Below are positions 36,390-49,266 of a stretch of DNA of 64,000 nt, piece by piece (the stretch's first letter is position 1; each line of letters opens with the position of its first letter). The position numbers and the translations under genes are program-made. The notes beneath the pieces were generated by a model. It was not told the DNA's origin and made no database searches. It was given only the letters and a program-made list of their open reading frames with translations. This stretch comes from Sclerodactyla briareus (Eukaryota > Echinodermata > Holothuroidea > Dendrochirotida > Sclerodactylidae), in contig JAODTK010002543.1 in NCBI GenBank assembly GCA_026419785.1, positions 157,001 through 221,000 of the forward strand, read 5' to 3'.

Positions 36390-36926
36390 TAAGCCTGCCT
36401 CACACTGTACGGAATTTGTTCTCCGCAGGGCTTGCGACAGCTTACAGTCATGCCAACAGTCTCCATGTGACCGCAAAGTGTGAGGCGATGACGGTAAGGC
36501 AGTGGCAGCCGAGAGCCGCCAACCGGTCGTAAGCCTTGCAAACTTTGATCGCTAGGTTTTGAATAAGCTCAAGATTTTGAGGGATTCCACAAGGCCATCA
36601 CAGTTTTGTAAGGGCAATCAGTAAGTTTAAAGTTGGGCGACTGGAAGCGGTACTGTTTATGCTTTGAGTGCACCAACTTTCTTCAGTAGTTCTTGGGGGG
36701 CATTCACACAATACCTTTGAAATGAAACATATCTCTGTGGTATTCTTCTGAGAGTTTCTCCAGTGTGTGTCACAAAACAATACAGTCAACACTCGCGAAA
36801 GCTTACGGTCGATTGCGCAGTCGGCCATAAGCTTTCGCAAGCGACCAAAAACTCTGCGTGTGGTGACCGCGAGCAGTGACCGTAAGCATTGCAGCCTTGA
36901 ACTCCGCACAATGTGAGCTAGGCTTA
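36390..36926. mobile_element. 537-bp inverted-repeat element (MITE-like), TA-flanked
   Basis: The left end taagcctgcctcacactgta is mirrored at the right end, whose complement reads taagcctagctcacattgtg; 22 of 27 bases match. Both ends sit at TA, compatible with the TA target duplication of Tc1/mariner-like elements. Inside, 36793-36836 forms an imperfect hairpin (gcgaaagcttacggtcg against cggccataagctttcgc, 15 of 17). The interior repeats 'gcttacggtc'-like and 'gcgacc'-like words and has no transposase frame. Confidence 0.65.
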
Positions 36927-36929
36927 GAT

Positions 36930-38165
36930 TCCAATGTGGCTCCTCAGGCAACATATCTTATTATGCATTACCGTATTCATCCTAATCAACAGTTCATGCC
37001 CTGATAGAAGCACACCTGTGTTTTGTCTATCTGAGATTATTGTGTCCTAACACTCATAACTAACAGCAAAACTGAAAACATTTTTGCCAAAGTGATCTGA
37101 AATGATCAGATGACCAGAATTATTTAGCCCAGATAACACTGAACATGGTAATTATAGTCTTGCATATTTTTGCCTAGATGCATTCTTGCAATTTCTGCAT
37201 TTTGTTTGTGCAATAATGGACATTGATTTGATGCATTTTATTAAAAAATATCTAGTGCTACAAATTCCCTGACCGCTGTAATAAACATGCAAGCTTTCAA
37301 CAAGTTTGCATTTGCAGTGTTCTTCTTGCTAGATTGAATATGTTATTTAGGAAGTGTTGTCCAATCACAGTGAGCTTCTGGAACTGGCTTTGTTTACCAG
37401 ATGCGGCAGTTGCGTTTTCTCGTGTTTGTGTACAATCAATTACGTCATTGTACAAATCTATAAAATTGTCTTTGTCACTAATTTAGTTTAAGACGGTTGT
37501 CAAATTTCAATTGACATGCTGAAAACATGGGGTACTCTGAATACAACATATCTGGCCATCACTGAAAAATACCCAACCATACCATACCATACCACACACA
37601 GGAATTGATAAGATATAAATGGTTACTGCAATCTTAAAGGTGGAAAAATGCAGGGGGGGGGGGTATTCAGGGGGGGGAACGATCCATGTTGTTTTATCAA
37701 TTGTTGCTGGCAAACAATGCAATATGGTAAGCATCTGTGGATCGGTTTTAAGCACACAACGACAAGAGGTGGGATAAAACATTCATGACCTTGTCTTATG
37801 CACTCGTCGAGCGTGCGATGCACCCCCTATACAGGGTGAGCCATTGTCAGAGGTGGGTCACACAACCCTTGTCCATCAAAGTCGCTTAGATGACTTACAA
37901 TACCTTTAAAATGACCCACTGGTAAGTCAGCCGTTGATAACATAAGAATCTGAGTGGAATGACACACCACAGATTCAGCTTTGTGACTGAACATTAATTC
38001 AGGAAAAGTGACACACATGTGTGTCACTTTTGATTTGACAATGACCCACCCTTGACTGACCATGACCCACCCTTGACTGACCACGCTCAGGGTATTGGGG
38101 GTGCGTCATGCAATTTACAAGTGCATTGTCACAGAAGAAAATACTAAGCGTCTTAAAAATAACAA
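36930..38165. other. No supported gene
   Basis: Short tracts only: three 'ccata' repeats near 37578-37593 and G runs near 37652-37661 and 37671-37678. A second motif, 'atgacccacccttgactgacc', occurs in tandem at 38041-38082, with related 'gtgggtca' at 37852. Confidence 0.5.
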
Positions 38166-38169
38166 TAAA

Positions 38170-38800
38170 TGAATGAAACATCCCTGCACAGAATATGTTG
38201 TCACTGATAGAGTGACAGACTGACATGTCCTAGAGTTCACACTGCCAACACAGCTAAGGCCAAAAACAATGTGAATGCACCATGGTCAGTGTGCAATATA
38301 ACCTTTTCCGACTGCAATGCGGACAGGGAATGATACCACTCATGGCAAAACAACTTTGGTGATGATTTAAACATACCAGCACAAACTGAGCCGTCACTTA
38401 TTATAATCATAGACTGACATGTTCACATCACTTCCACAGTTAAGGCCAAAAACATAATGTGAATGCACCATGGTCAGTGTGCAATATAACCTTTTCCGAC
38501 TGCAATGCGGACAGGGAATGATACCACTCATGGCAAAACAACTTTGGTGATGAATTAAACATACCAGCACAAACTGAGCCGTCACTTATTATAATCACGG
38601 ACCGACATGTTCACATCAATACCACAGTTGAGGCCAAAACATTATGTGAATGCACCATGATGTACTGTGCAACATACCCTTATCCGACTGCATGTGGACA
38701 GGTTATGATACCACTCAATGAATGAAACCCCCTGTGCGTACTGAGCCCTCACTGATGGTAATCATGACCGACATGTTTCAGAGAGCACGTCACCATGAAG
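38170..38800. repeat. ~187-bp tandem repeat, about 3.5 copies
   Basis: 'aaggccaaaaacaatgtgaa' starts units at about 38256, 38442 and 38631, followed by 'caccatggtcagtgtgcaat', 'ccgactgcaatgcggacagg', 'gataccactcatggc', 'cagcacaaactgagccgtca' and 'gactgacatgttcacatcac'. A partial unit precedes them from about 38190. The first two units are nearly identical, the third is more diverged. Confidence 0.9.
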
Positions 38801-39234
38801 GTAAAGGCACAAACTTTAACTGGAGTGGATGAATGCTCCAGCTCAGAGACAGTCGTTCATACCATTGGACGATCAATGCACAGAAATATTCTAATTGACT
38901 CGCTCCTGCATTCCTAACGATTACATCGAGCATACACCCACTCGGCACTCGCCACGCGTTGACTACAAGTTTCCATCATCCAATAAGTCAGGTTGCTCAC
39001 AACGACGCAGCTTGTCGTGGGTCAGTGGGTCCTGGCACACACTCACTGATCACCCTGTGTACTGTATATCTCATTGCCAAGGTCAATTACACCAAAATCA
39101 AGCTCCTCTGTCCTGCGATCATGAGGACCTGCCACCATCCACCATGTTTACTGCAAATTCTTCCGCCAATTTCTTATTTTGACAAGGTTTCCCTCGCCAC
39201 CATTCTCACTCACTCCGGCCGCAGAGACTCGCTG

Positions 39235-39290
39235 TTAGACGTCGCGCCGGACTTTCTTCTTCTTCACTGGCTTCGCCTCCTGCCAGTTGT
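39235..39290 (-). CDS. Candidate last exon of a lysine-rich protein gene
   Basis: After acceptor 'gtgttccttacag' the minus strand reads two bases of a split codon and then NWQEAKPVKKKKVRRDV and a TAA at 39235-39237. The exon at 42945-43095 ends with a single base G in the matching phase, so joining them gives an aspartate and an open frame. The KKKKVRR stretch looks like a nuclear localisation signal. The exon is only 56 coding bases long, so the assignment rests on splice signals, phase and similar composition with the other three exons. Confidence 0.45.
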
Positions 39291-39299
39291 CTGTAAGGA

Positions 39300-42200
39300 A
39301 CACAGATGGACACTCAATGGTACTGTAGACAGGTACGTAGGCATTCAGTCAAACCCCACTCCGGGTGAATGTATTAGTCTAAAATCATGACATTGCGGCG
39401 AAAGAGAGAATGCAGTGAAATATACATTCCACCAAAACGTTTAAAACGTTATTTCTAAGCCTTACTGCGGTTTAGCCAAAAGCTGGGTAACTCCATTCAA
39501 TAGGCGAGACCTGATACTCTGTCATATGGTGTAGTGCCTCATACGCGACATAGGCGGCTAGGTTGCACATATTCATATATACAGGTATGATATTTTTTAT
39601 CTATAGGGAGTACACGCCATGATGGCTCTGACTCCTGCGATTGATTCACTCCTGTACTGTTAGATGGTACAGAGAATGGGCCGACAGATGCTGAAGTCAT
39701 GTATCAACTCGCATACCTGAGCGGAATCGAGAAACACACACTGAGGCACATATTGGGTGGGAAACCTAAAATTATATACGATACTTCCGCTCTATTGTAC
39801 ATCTTTCTACAACTTTCACCCTACCTGTTGAATTCGTGTTATATATATTCAATGTCCATGGGGGTTGTGAAGGCCCGGTCACACCATAATCAGGGGTGTA
39901 GTCGAGGCCAGCAAGACGAGGCAGTGGGCCTAATTTCTTGGTTGGTCCATGTATGTATGAAGGCCTCGAGGTCAAAAAACGAGGGACTGAGGCCATGGCA
40001 AATCCGAGGCCGAGCTGGCTCTTCTGGAGTTTGTACACTGTGTATGGCGGTCTGGAGGCCCAGAAGGAGGCCGAGGATGGGCAAATATGAGGCGAGGCGG
40101 CCCTCGACTACATTCCCTACTGTAACAATAATGATATAGAAGACTGCTTACACTGAAACCCGCCATTCACTCTGAACAATCATGATACGATGAATACCAG
40201 ATTGGTCTGTCGTATATTCTTATCCATAACATGAAGTGTGCCCAATCATGGGGATGTTCACATATGACTTCACAGCTCATTCACTCCCTACTGCTGCGAT
40301 TGTGATTTTATACGCTAGAACCCCTCTCAATTTTATCCTAATAACGTGTGACCTGCGCTCTAATCGTCCTCCTCTTTAGTGATCTTGAATGACAAGCAGC
40401 TAATAGCTTAGTTCGCTCTAGCAAGCACAATCATAAACCTCTTGGTAGCTGAGGGCAAATACTTTAAAGAATGTTCTTAGTTTGACCCAATGACCTTCAG
40501 AGCCAACAATTGGCCCCCCATTACTGTATGTACCAACTCACATTTTAAGGCCCACACTCTGTAATTATGCGACTTAAGCCTGATATGACTTACATGTACC
40601 TTTGAATTGAATGTCCTTCAACATATTTGCCATCTTCTGTCTACAGTTGTTTTTTTAATGGGTCCTGTTCTTTGTGGGAAACTAGTCTAGAACTAACACT
40701 GCACCGTCATTCATTTCACAAATGACATATTTTGACAGCGGTATCTTATTCGAGCATGTCAAACACAACAGTTTTACTTTTGAAGAGCCCCATGTCTGAT
40801 CACTTCCATCAGCTGTTGTGAGCCCTTTGACTGGTTCTCCCCCCCCCCCCCCCACCAGAATCCAGAATCAGCAGACAACAAGACTACAAGTCAATGTAAC
40901 CTTCATCGATTACAATCCCCATAGTCCTAGATCAGGCTTGTTTCATAATAGGACTACTAATTCAATTTCAACTCGTCATTCCAAACCCCCAAAATAGACA
41001 AACACTTATCACCAAATAACCTTCGGAAAGAAGAGAACTTCTTGCACTTTCATTTCTCTCATTTGATTTTTTCACTGATGTATTGGGTCCCCTCCCTAAA
41101 ATTTGGCTGTCAAAACAAGCCTTGATTGTTGTAGCCAGTTGGTTTAGCATATAGGGGATGACAACAGTCTTGTATAGGAATCTTGAATCGCGACTACAAA
41201 TTCTGCAGATTCTCGGATTGCTGCCAACTTCATTCTGAACATATTCTGAACCCTATCTACTGATTGGCATGGTACCACATCTATTGACCAGCAATGCGTG
41301 CTTTGGGGTTCTCCAAAAGTTTATGCACTTTGAACAAGGCCTTTTGGGGTGTGAAATTGTTCTATGCATCACACTTTTTTGATATAGAATTTGAGATCAC
41401 ATTGCAAGGTACGCTGAAACTTGTCAGCTTTTCGATGCAATACTGTTCAATCAAATGCTGCGTGTGCAGCCTACAGGCGACATAGTAATTACAGTCACTA
41501 TTGTATTTGATTTGGTGTTTAGGTATTAGAGCTGTGCTTTTTTCGAAATTTTCGTGGCCAAAAATTGTGCAATCAGTCACTAGTAAAAATGCCGGCGTCC
41601 GCTGCTTGCGCGCGGCCCAGCTCATGCAATAAGGAAGATGCCTCGGCCAGGTCCTTGAAAACATCGTAGTAAGTACACATAGATTTTCGGCGGAATAATG
41701 TCATGAATGAGTCCACTGAACTGCACAATGTTTGGTCGCAGATCATTGTGCAGTCCCTCATTGGTGAAAAGTTGACGAACGCAGGCCTTGACATTTCCGC
41801 TCGCAACTCGAAAAATGCATGTTAAAATTATGCTGTAGCGACCAGTTAAGCGATCACCAGACTCGCAAGTTGATCCAACTTGGCCCTGCAGCTTTATCGT
41901 ACCGTAACGTAGCTATAATGAAACTGCATGCAAACTTGCAAAGCTGTACGATGCTAGCTCATTCACCCAATGCTGTGCACTACTTTTAACATAGCCCTGT
42001 TCCTAGTTGGAACTAACATGTGCTATGCACCTGCTCTTATTCAGTGCGCTCCCGCCACTGATAATGTGCATGAACTATACAACAATACCTAGTTAGCCAC
42101 TCTGATTTTGTACAGAGCGATGACAAAACTTCCCACCGCATGCAGTTACGTCCATTGACACTGTGATTAAGGATCGACTGAAAATATTCAGGATCGGCGA

Positions 42201-42935
42201 TAGAATGATACTGCAATTTAATTTGCATGTGCCTTCAATTATATGAATGAATGAGCGTGATTAATCAGGTAATTGGTGGATAAAACAAATATCTATGAAG
42301 GTTTAGCAATGATTTAGTGGCATTTACAGCTAATTTCAGACCGTGGCTTGCTGAAATAATCAGTTATGTCAGAGCTTACTGGTAATTGCACTAGCAAGGA
42401 GTTTGTGCAGGCTAGCCAGCCATGCGTACGTATATAGGGAATAATAGACAGTTTTACACGTATTTGTATTATTGGTGATTATTTATTCGGTCTGATTGCA
42501 CTGATCAGTCAGTCGACGCTATGCCTCGTACCAAGTGAAGCACACGTTTACTGACTGACAGAAGCGACTCCCCAGCAGACTAAAAATAATACAATTTGCT
42601 ATGGACTGGATTGCAGTACCCCTGTGTATGCGTGTGCGTTTTTCATGATGCTGAGCAGCAACAGTAATTCTTTGTTTGTCTGCTTTTCAGTGTAGTAAGA
42701 CCAGAAATCAATGACTTCTGATCATGTTAATACATATTTTTTTGGTTGCGGGTCAAAATGGGAATTCCGTGGTCTGTTACCAATTCCGTGAATTTTTTTT
42801 TCTGTTTTCCGTATCACAGAATAGTGGTGGCTTCAACATATATCAGCTGTAATTTCACCTAAGATTGCTCAATCTACTGGAAAGTAGGTGTACCAACGTC
42901 AATTGTACTTCGATAAATCAATCAATCAATTCGAT
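39300..42935. other. Intron-like sequence, no supported gene
   Basis: Apart from the inverted repeat at 39892-40118, nothing was recognised. A C run lies at 40839-40853. At 41573-41815 open frames exist on both strands, the plus frame reading GNVKACVRQLFTNEGLHNDL, but neither has splice support or a family. Confidence 0.35.
39892..40118. repeat. Inverted repeat with GAGGCC-rich interior
   Basis: 'aggggtgtagtcgaggcc' (39892-39909) is mirrored by 'ggccctcgactacattccct' (40099-40118). The 190 bases between contain many gaggcc, gaggcg and ggcc words. It may be a small folding-back element; a longer 'ggcccggtcacacc' at 39872 lies just outside the left arm. Confidence 0.55.
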
Positions 42936-42944
42936 AGTTCCTAC

Positions 42945-43095
42945 CTTTGATCTTTCCGTCTGGTCCACTGTCCGTGGTTTTCACCTCGCCCGAGGCAGGG
43001 GCTTCAGCTGGCTTCACCTCTGGGGTACTCTTGCTTGTGTCCTCTTGTGGTGGACTTGGCCGACTTCTCAAGTAGCGTCCCCTTTGCATTCACAT
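42945..43095 (-). CDS. Candidate exon 3 of the lysine-rich gene, frameshifted
   Basis: Between acceptor 'acttctcag' and donor gtagga the minus strand reads NAKGTLLEKSAKS in one frame and PPQEDTSKSTPEVKPAEA, PASGEVKTTDSGPDGKIK in the next, with a shift near 43055. Composition is acidic/basic, rich in K, E, P, S and T with no hydrophobic core, so a disordered segment. It ends with one base of a split codon, which fits the exon at 39235-39290. The minus-strand LINE at 43.6-48 kb lies in the intron before it. I do not recognise the protein. Confidence 0.55.
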
Positions 43096-43639
43096 CTGAG
43101 AAGTAACAGGGAATGTTACCTTACGTCAATTTAAGAACTAGGAATAGTTCTTATATTATTGCCATATTTGTTTGTAATAGCGCGCTTCAAATCACCAAAA
43201 CACTGATTCACATCATGGAATATTTACTCTGGATAATTACTGACTTGTTCAACATGTTCGATATACTGCCCTGCAACCTCCGTGCACTGTGTCATCATAG
43301 ACAATCTCCCAAAGTAACATTTCTTCTCGCCAAACAATGACAGTACTATCTAACCCCCTCCCCCTCCTCCCCCCCCCCCCCTCCCTTACACTTACTAGAG
43401 TCTAGTAGCAACATTTGAGAAATCTAATGATAATATTTTGGCAGACTGTACATCTGTACAGAGCTTGAGATGTTGAAGCTTTTTTTTCCATATAAATGTA
43501 CTTGAGACTGCTTGAAATGAGTTGATTGGTAAAATGATGGTAGTTTCTTAGTGAATAAGGCGAGGAAGGACCAAATCTTTCATCAACGACCCCAAGCCAC
43601 ACATCCAGAAAGAAAAATAACCAACCACTAAATATTTGC

Positions 43640-46600
43640 CGGTGATTCCTGAAAATAAATCAGACTGTTCTTGAACGCTTCACACTCTCAGAGAGAACAA
43701 CATAGTCCGTAAGACTTCCCACTCATTGACACTCTCTGCGAGAAGAAAGATTTACGAATTTCAATCTGCAGCGCTTGCCACGAAGCTTGAGACAGTGTCC
43801 TCTATTGCAGTAACATTGGAAAATTCAAAAGTGTGGGAAGGACAGCCATCGCGCCATGGACAAGTTTGAAAACCGGATAGTCACCACTACCCCCGATTCG
43901 CTCAGCTCCATGGTAGTTTATACGAGACGCCTTTATCTTTCCTCGTTAGATAAATTTTTCAGCCAGTCAATCATCTTGTTTGCCCTACGCTTCACGTTTT
44001 CAATAACCTGCTGGTCTTTTGCAGTGGGATTCCACACTTGTAAGAATTTCATGTGCGGTCCTCACCAGTTGCTTAAATCAACCTGAAACATATCATTTCA
44101 AGGAAACTGAGTGACGTCTTCAGCAGCCAAGAATCCAATTACCTACTCTTCTCAGCAGCATCGGCACACTGCTTGGAAGGTTTCAAAGAGGAAATCACAA
44201 CCAACCTCAAGATCTTTTTCTGAAATCACCCTCCTGAATATTTTGGCCCTTTACTTGAAGGAGTTGCGATTGTGAAACCCACATGCTAACTTTGCACGTG
44301 TCGACATTGAAAAACATTTGCCAGTCGGAAGACCATTTGGAAATTATATCAAGATCCCTTTGAAAAATTCAGCATCACATGCGAAACCGTCTCACGAGAC
44401 AACTTGGGATAGTCTGCGAAATTCTTAACCTGGAATGACAGAACCTTCAAGATCGACAATATACGCCAAAAAGAGTAACGGCCCGAGAAACGCCAACCCT
44501 GGGGGAATCACCACTAGTGACCTTTTGCCTAGAAGACGACCGCCGTTATTATCTATGAGCCACGCACGAATCCACTTAAGGACCTTCCTCAATGCCAAAG
44601 CTCTCCAACTTGAGGAAGAGATGCCTCATGAGGAACTCTGTCAAAAGCTCCATTCTGAAGTCCAGGAAAATTATATGAACAGGCGCATTGCCATTGTCAC
44701 AGAACCATGTAACATCTTCCATAAATCCAAGAGATAGTTAAAACACAACGTTTGCCTAAAACCCATGCTGAGAATCATTAATCAGACTATGCTCATTGGA
44801 ATAATCAACCATATGATCCCGAATGATTGATTCATTACCTGCAGACAACCAATGTAGACTGACTGGCCTGTATTACAGGAGAGACCGTTGACCTTTTTGA
44901 AAATAGAAAAACATTTGATCTCCTCCAATCCTCGGAACAATACTTTCTTGCAGAGTCTATTGAAAATAAGAGCTAAATGGGACAGAGCAACTCGTCGGGC
45001 AAAAGATTTTAGTAAGGAAGGATAAACTCCGTCAGACCAGGATCTTTACATCTTGAGCTTTGCAGTTCTCCTTACAAACCAGGCGAGCACACCATATTAC
45101 CAATACTATGCGGGGAAACCCGACAACTAGGTCACCAAAAGTATCCAAGTTCTCATGAGCAAAAAAAGACTGAGAAATAATTATTAGAACCTAGCCATTT
45201 CCTGGTATCGCTGATTGTACTACCGCCGTGAACTATAAGGACCAATGAGGTCCTTGACTTTTGCGTCCCCCTCATTACGAGAAAAATGCCGAGGATTATC
45301 CTTAGATATGAGAAGCATCTGCCTCTCAAAATCAAGTTAGCCCCAGAAACTAAACGCTTGGAACAAGCTTTTGCCGGAACTTTGAAATGCTCCAGATCAG
45401 ACACGGACCAGAAGAACGATTTAAAGTCGCCATAATGTTGCTTAAGTTGATGGCCAGGAAAATTCCTATTCATCCAAGAAGGACTCTTGTTCTTACTGCG
45501 ACGTTTTCCTCCAAGGAACGTAAACTTTCATAACATCCAGTAACCTTTTCAATGAAACCATTCCAAGAGTCAAAAGCATCGTCTTTCTAACAATTTACGC
45601 CACTTTATTCGCCAAAAAACCTAGAAAGGCCCACTCGACATCGGCCTTCGGAACAAGGAACAAGCCTCTACACTCTGTGGGATATAGAGAACAAGACACA
45701 TTGAAAGTTAAAATTTCGTGATCACTTGCACCGGCTACCCAATGCATTATTCTACGAATCTGGTCACTGCCAAAAACTAAATCCAAAATATTATGCTTCT
45801 GGTAGGAAAATGTACATGCTGGGAAAGGAAACGAGTCCGGCGTGACATAGAAAAACCAGATCCATGACTGCCACTAGTCCCATCAGACCAAGAAATATCT
45901 TCTTAATTGGGATTCAACCCTTACTGATTGGTACTCTTCTTAGAAACTTCGAAAAGCATTCGAAAGAGAGAGAGTGCAGTTGTTTGTCTTCAGAGCTTAT
46001 CGAATAGGGGGGGGGGGCGGGCAGGTGAGTTAGACAGATTTCACAGCCAAACAGAGTGTTTACAAACCACACACCAATATCGGCCTTCGCAAAACTATTC
46101 GAGTCAGACCTCACATACAACGAAAACTCCACCACCATGCCACGGAGAGTAATCGGTCCCTACCTTGCCCTATACACATAACCAGGAATGTGATCGTTTT
46201 TTAATATCATGTTCAACCACGACTACTGATACCAATGACGTCATGCTTGCGTTCCTGGACTAAAATCTCTCAACTCATCAAACTTGTTTCTGATACTTTG
46301 TACATTGCACAGGAAAAAGACAGCTGGCTAACAATCTATCGCTAACTGTTGATCTGCCAGACCTCCCACTGCGCTGCTTACTATTTACAACCCAGCCAGT
46401 AAGCTACGGACACCAGAACCTCGGCCCTCAAATTTAGTTTAACAACCCCTTCCACGCAGACATTATCAACTTGCCTAACACTGGAGCCCCCATTAAGGTG
46501 AAGACGCATCCGTAGCCAAGAGATCCCTCCTTCCCCAAACACGAACACCCCCAGAACCAACGCCCTACCCAGCACACTCTAAATTTCACCACCTATTGAG

Positions 46601-48000
46601 ACCCCCTATCGTCCTACCTGCACACACCGTCAAACCTAGGGAGAATTGCCGCAAATCGCGAGCTTTCGACCTAGTGGACTCAGCCTGCACAGCATTTCAC
46701 GGAATCGGGATCTTAGGACGTCCTGCCTTTCACCACCGGAGATTATTAGTGCCTATCTCGAGAACCGCCACTCCTCATCTCCCACGATCTATTAACCCTC
46801 TCACTATTCCTCCACCCTTTGCTCCCTGAAGACAAACACGCGTATGCTTCAGCTTATTTATGCGACTAAATTGCCTGTCAACATACCGACACTCGATTCC
46901 CCACAGCAAACCTCTCCCTTTTCCCTTATCCCTCCCCCACAGTCCACCTTCCCTTCCACACCTCGACGGAACACCCACCGGCTCTGACTGTCGCTTCTTC
47001 CCTGTACTCTACACCCGCCCCCACGCCACTCCACTTCCCCCCGCACTGCCTCCTCACCTGCCAGCACACTAAACCTATTCCTAGTGTCAAGCCATGACCA
47101 ACTACTACTTCCGTTGTATCGGCAGCTGCGCCCCTCCTAACCTCTTCTCCCACTGACTCTTTCACTGCACCAAAAAAAGGGTGCCTCGCTTCACGCTCAG
47201 CTCGTCTATGACACTTCTTACTCTATACATAGACCCAATTTTCCGCCTTAGTGTCCTCAAAGCTCACCCCTCTTAAAACTCAGCCCCCGACTTCAACAAC
47301 CAAATCCATCGACATATCGCAACTCTGACAGGCTATCACCTATCCTTCCCTCCAGATCAGTCAACATAAATAGAACAAATAGTACGGGAGGAGAATAGTA
47401 GGGGCCGATACCAGTGACATTACTAATGCCAAAGAAAAAAATAGGAAAGAAAAGCACTTACAAACACTACCAATCGCGAACACAATACGGCTGGCGGACT
47501 ACAAAAGAAGGCTTACCGCGTTAACCACATCCACCAACGCTACAAACAAAACACTTAAACAGTCACCACACAAACACAAGGACATACAAATTGACCTGAA
47601 CCTCATACATCAAAATGGGTTCCTAGAAGTGGGACTCAACACCAAACGGAAAAGCTTAGGGCAGATGCTACAACGTAGAAGAGAACGATTAGGCTGCAAC
47701 TTCCACCACGTACAAATAGGATCAGAAAACACGCACAATAAAGAGATCCGTAGGAAAATCGACGGCACTTGATAAATCTCACGGAACAGAAATACTAAAC
47801 ACAGATACACAGAACAAATAACGAATGACTCACAAAAAAGCAGAAAATCAGTAAGAAACCAGAGCGCTTGCAAATGTACTTGTCGGTGGTGTTTCCAGTT
47901 CGAAACCCCTCTGCAGATTCGTTGCTTTTTCTAGTGCGTAGGTTTGTGAACAGGTCGGCCACTCAGCTGGTCGGAGGCTGTCCTCTTAGCTATCACCCTA
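43640..48000 (-). mobile_element. LINE with endonuclease and reverse transcriptase, near full length
   Basis: Read on the minus strand in many frames, the order is that of a CR1/jockey-type ORF2. Endonuclease: SIRNKFDELRDF (46290), VEFSLYVRSDSN (46135), LDLVFGSDQIRR and GASDHEILTFNVS (45785-45690). Linker: FPGHQLKQHYGDFKSFFWSV (45470) and FKVPAKACSKRLVSGA. Polymerase: ESIIRDHMVDYSNEHSLIND (44845), VHIIFLDFR (44670), HEASLLKLESFGIE, LGPLLFL and the FADD region (44420), KWSSDWQMFFNVDTCKV (44320). Tail: RANKMIDWLKNLSNEER and FKLVHGA (44000-43860), then RKSFFSQRVVNEW (43745). 46.4-48 kb is its pyrimidine-rich (plus strand) leader, perhaps with a broken ORF1. The part above 45.49 kb is repeated at 49.27-51.8 kb. 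Confidence 0.85.
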
Positions 48001-48039
48001 TAGATGTACGAAGGTATATACTACCGGTACGTATCCCCC

Positions 48040-49266
48040 ATTCAGCCCCTCACATCCAGCACACGCGTCGGCCTAGATGCCCCAGTAATGGCCACACCCA
48101 GAAAACCAAATCGTCTCTGTGGACCTTGGCCTAAAATGATGCTGCCATCGTGTTAATGATAATATACGTCAGGTACCACCCGATTGGACTTCCTCGAGGC
48201 GAGGCCACTTAACAGGACATCCTCGGCGATGCCTGATAACTGTCTCCAAAATATCCTCGGCGAAAATTTGATTTGACTAGGTCTTCTCTGAAACGGCGTG
48301 CTATGTGTTAATGGTAATTGATATTAGTAACATCATGCGTGCTTCAACGTTTGACCAGAAGTGACTGTCCTAATCCCTGCAGTCGCAAAAAATCAAGAAC
48401 AAAGGAATCGAAGGGCTAGGCTGGGCGGTATTGATATTGACATAACACGGACTAAAACCATCCTGGCACCCCAATAGAATACATGGGATTAGTGTATCCC
48501 ACCCTGATAATATGGAATCTAGGTTAGGCCCAACTTGCAAAGGTGATTATTCATACTCCTGACATTACATCATGGGAACAACCCCCAAATTTCCAATCAA
48601 CTTCATCTGGACAGGTATGCTGGAATTTATTACAAGCAGGTCAAATTACCCAAACTATGAATTACTAGGAATTTTAGAAAGTTATCTCTTTTTTCTTCTT
48701 CAGAAACATGACCTCCGATTTTGATAAATAAATATGGCTCATGAAACTCATCATGGGGATACCCACAAGTTTCAACTTCATCTGTCTGACTTAACCACGA
48801 ATACAAGGTTAGGTGTTACACCCACACACCTCACCTAACACACACCCACGTCATGCGGACTGTATAGATTCCTTGGTACTCCTAGGGTCGCAAGAATTAA
48901 AGCAGTATTCATGAAGGATTCCGTCTTAGTCTCAATGACTCAGGAAGCAGGGATGATAACAAAATGCGCTGTAGCCTCAAGACTAGTTTCCTTGTCCAAT
49001 ATGCGATGAACTGCATGAACTCTGTATTCGAGTACAGATCCTGGGTTGCGTAGACAGTTCCATAATCCATTGTTCTCCTATTACTGGCCTCACCCCTCTG
49101 CTAGCATTAACATTTATGTTTACCTTCTTTGAAGGAGTGCTTTTGATGACTTCGGAATGAAGAATGATATGTCCGCTTGCCCTTCCCTGAGGACTTCCCC
49201 TTCGTTGTTTGCCTGAGATGGAGAGCTTGGCAGTCGGCTCAGCAGGATATTCCTTCGGCCTCCTCT
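48040..49266. repeat. Identical half of a 3.77-kb tandem duplication, copy 1
   Basis: Every stretch I compared in this 1.23-kb block is the same as 51810-53036, at a constant offset of 3770 and with no indel. It contains intron sequence, two 'cttcatctg..aggt' repeat units (48580-48800) and a fragment of exon 2. Confidence 0.9.
49124..49266 (-). pseudogene. Duplicated 3' fragment of exon 2
   Basis: The same sequence as the donor-side 143 bases of the exon at 52894-53302 (RRPKEYPAEPTAKLSISGKQ onward to the gtaaac donor). It is cut off at 49266, where LINE sequence begins, so it has no acceptor and should not be spliced in. It marks the breakpoint of the tandem duplication. Confidence 0.8.

Noticed and set aside
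38959..39390. 143-codon plus-strand frame
   Set aside because: It overlaps the splice-bounded minus-strand last exon and shows no domain.
39699..40139. 146-codon plus-strand frame
   Set aside because: It runs through the GAGGCC inverted repeat; openness follows from biased composition.
46596..47165. Proline-rich plus-strand frames
   Set aside because: They are the pyrimidine-rich complement of the minus-strand LINE leader, present in both LINE copies with different frames.
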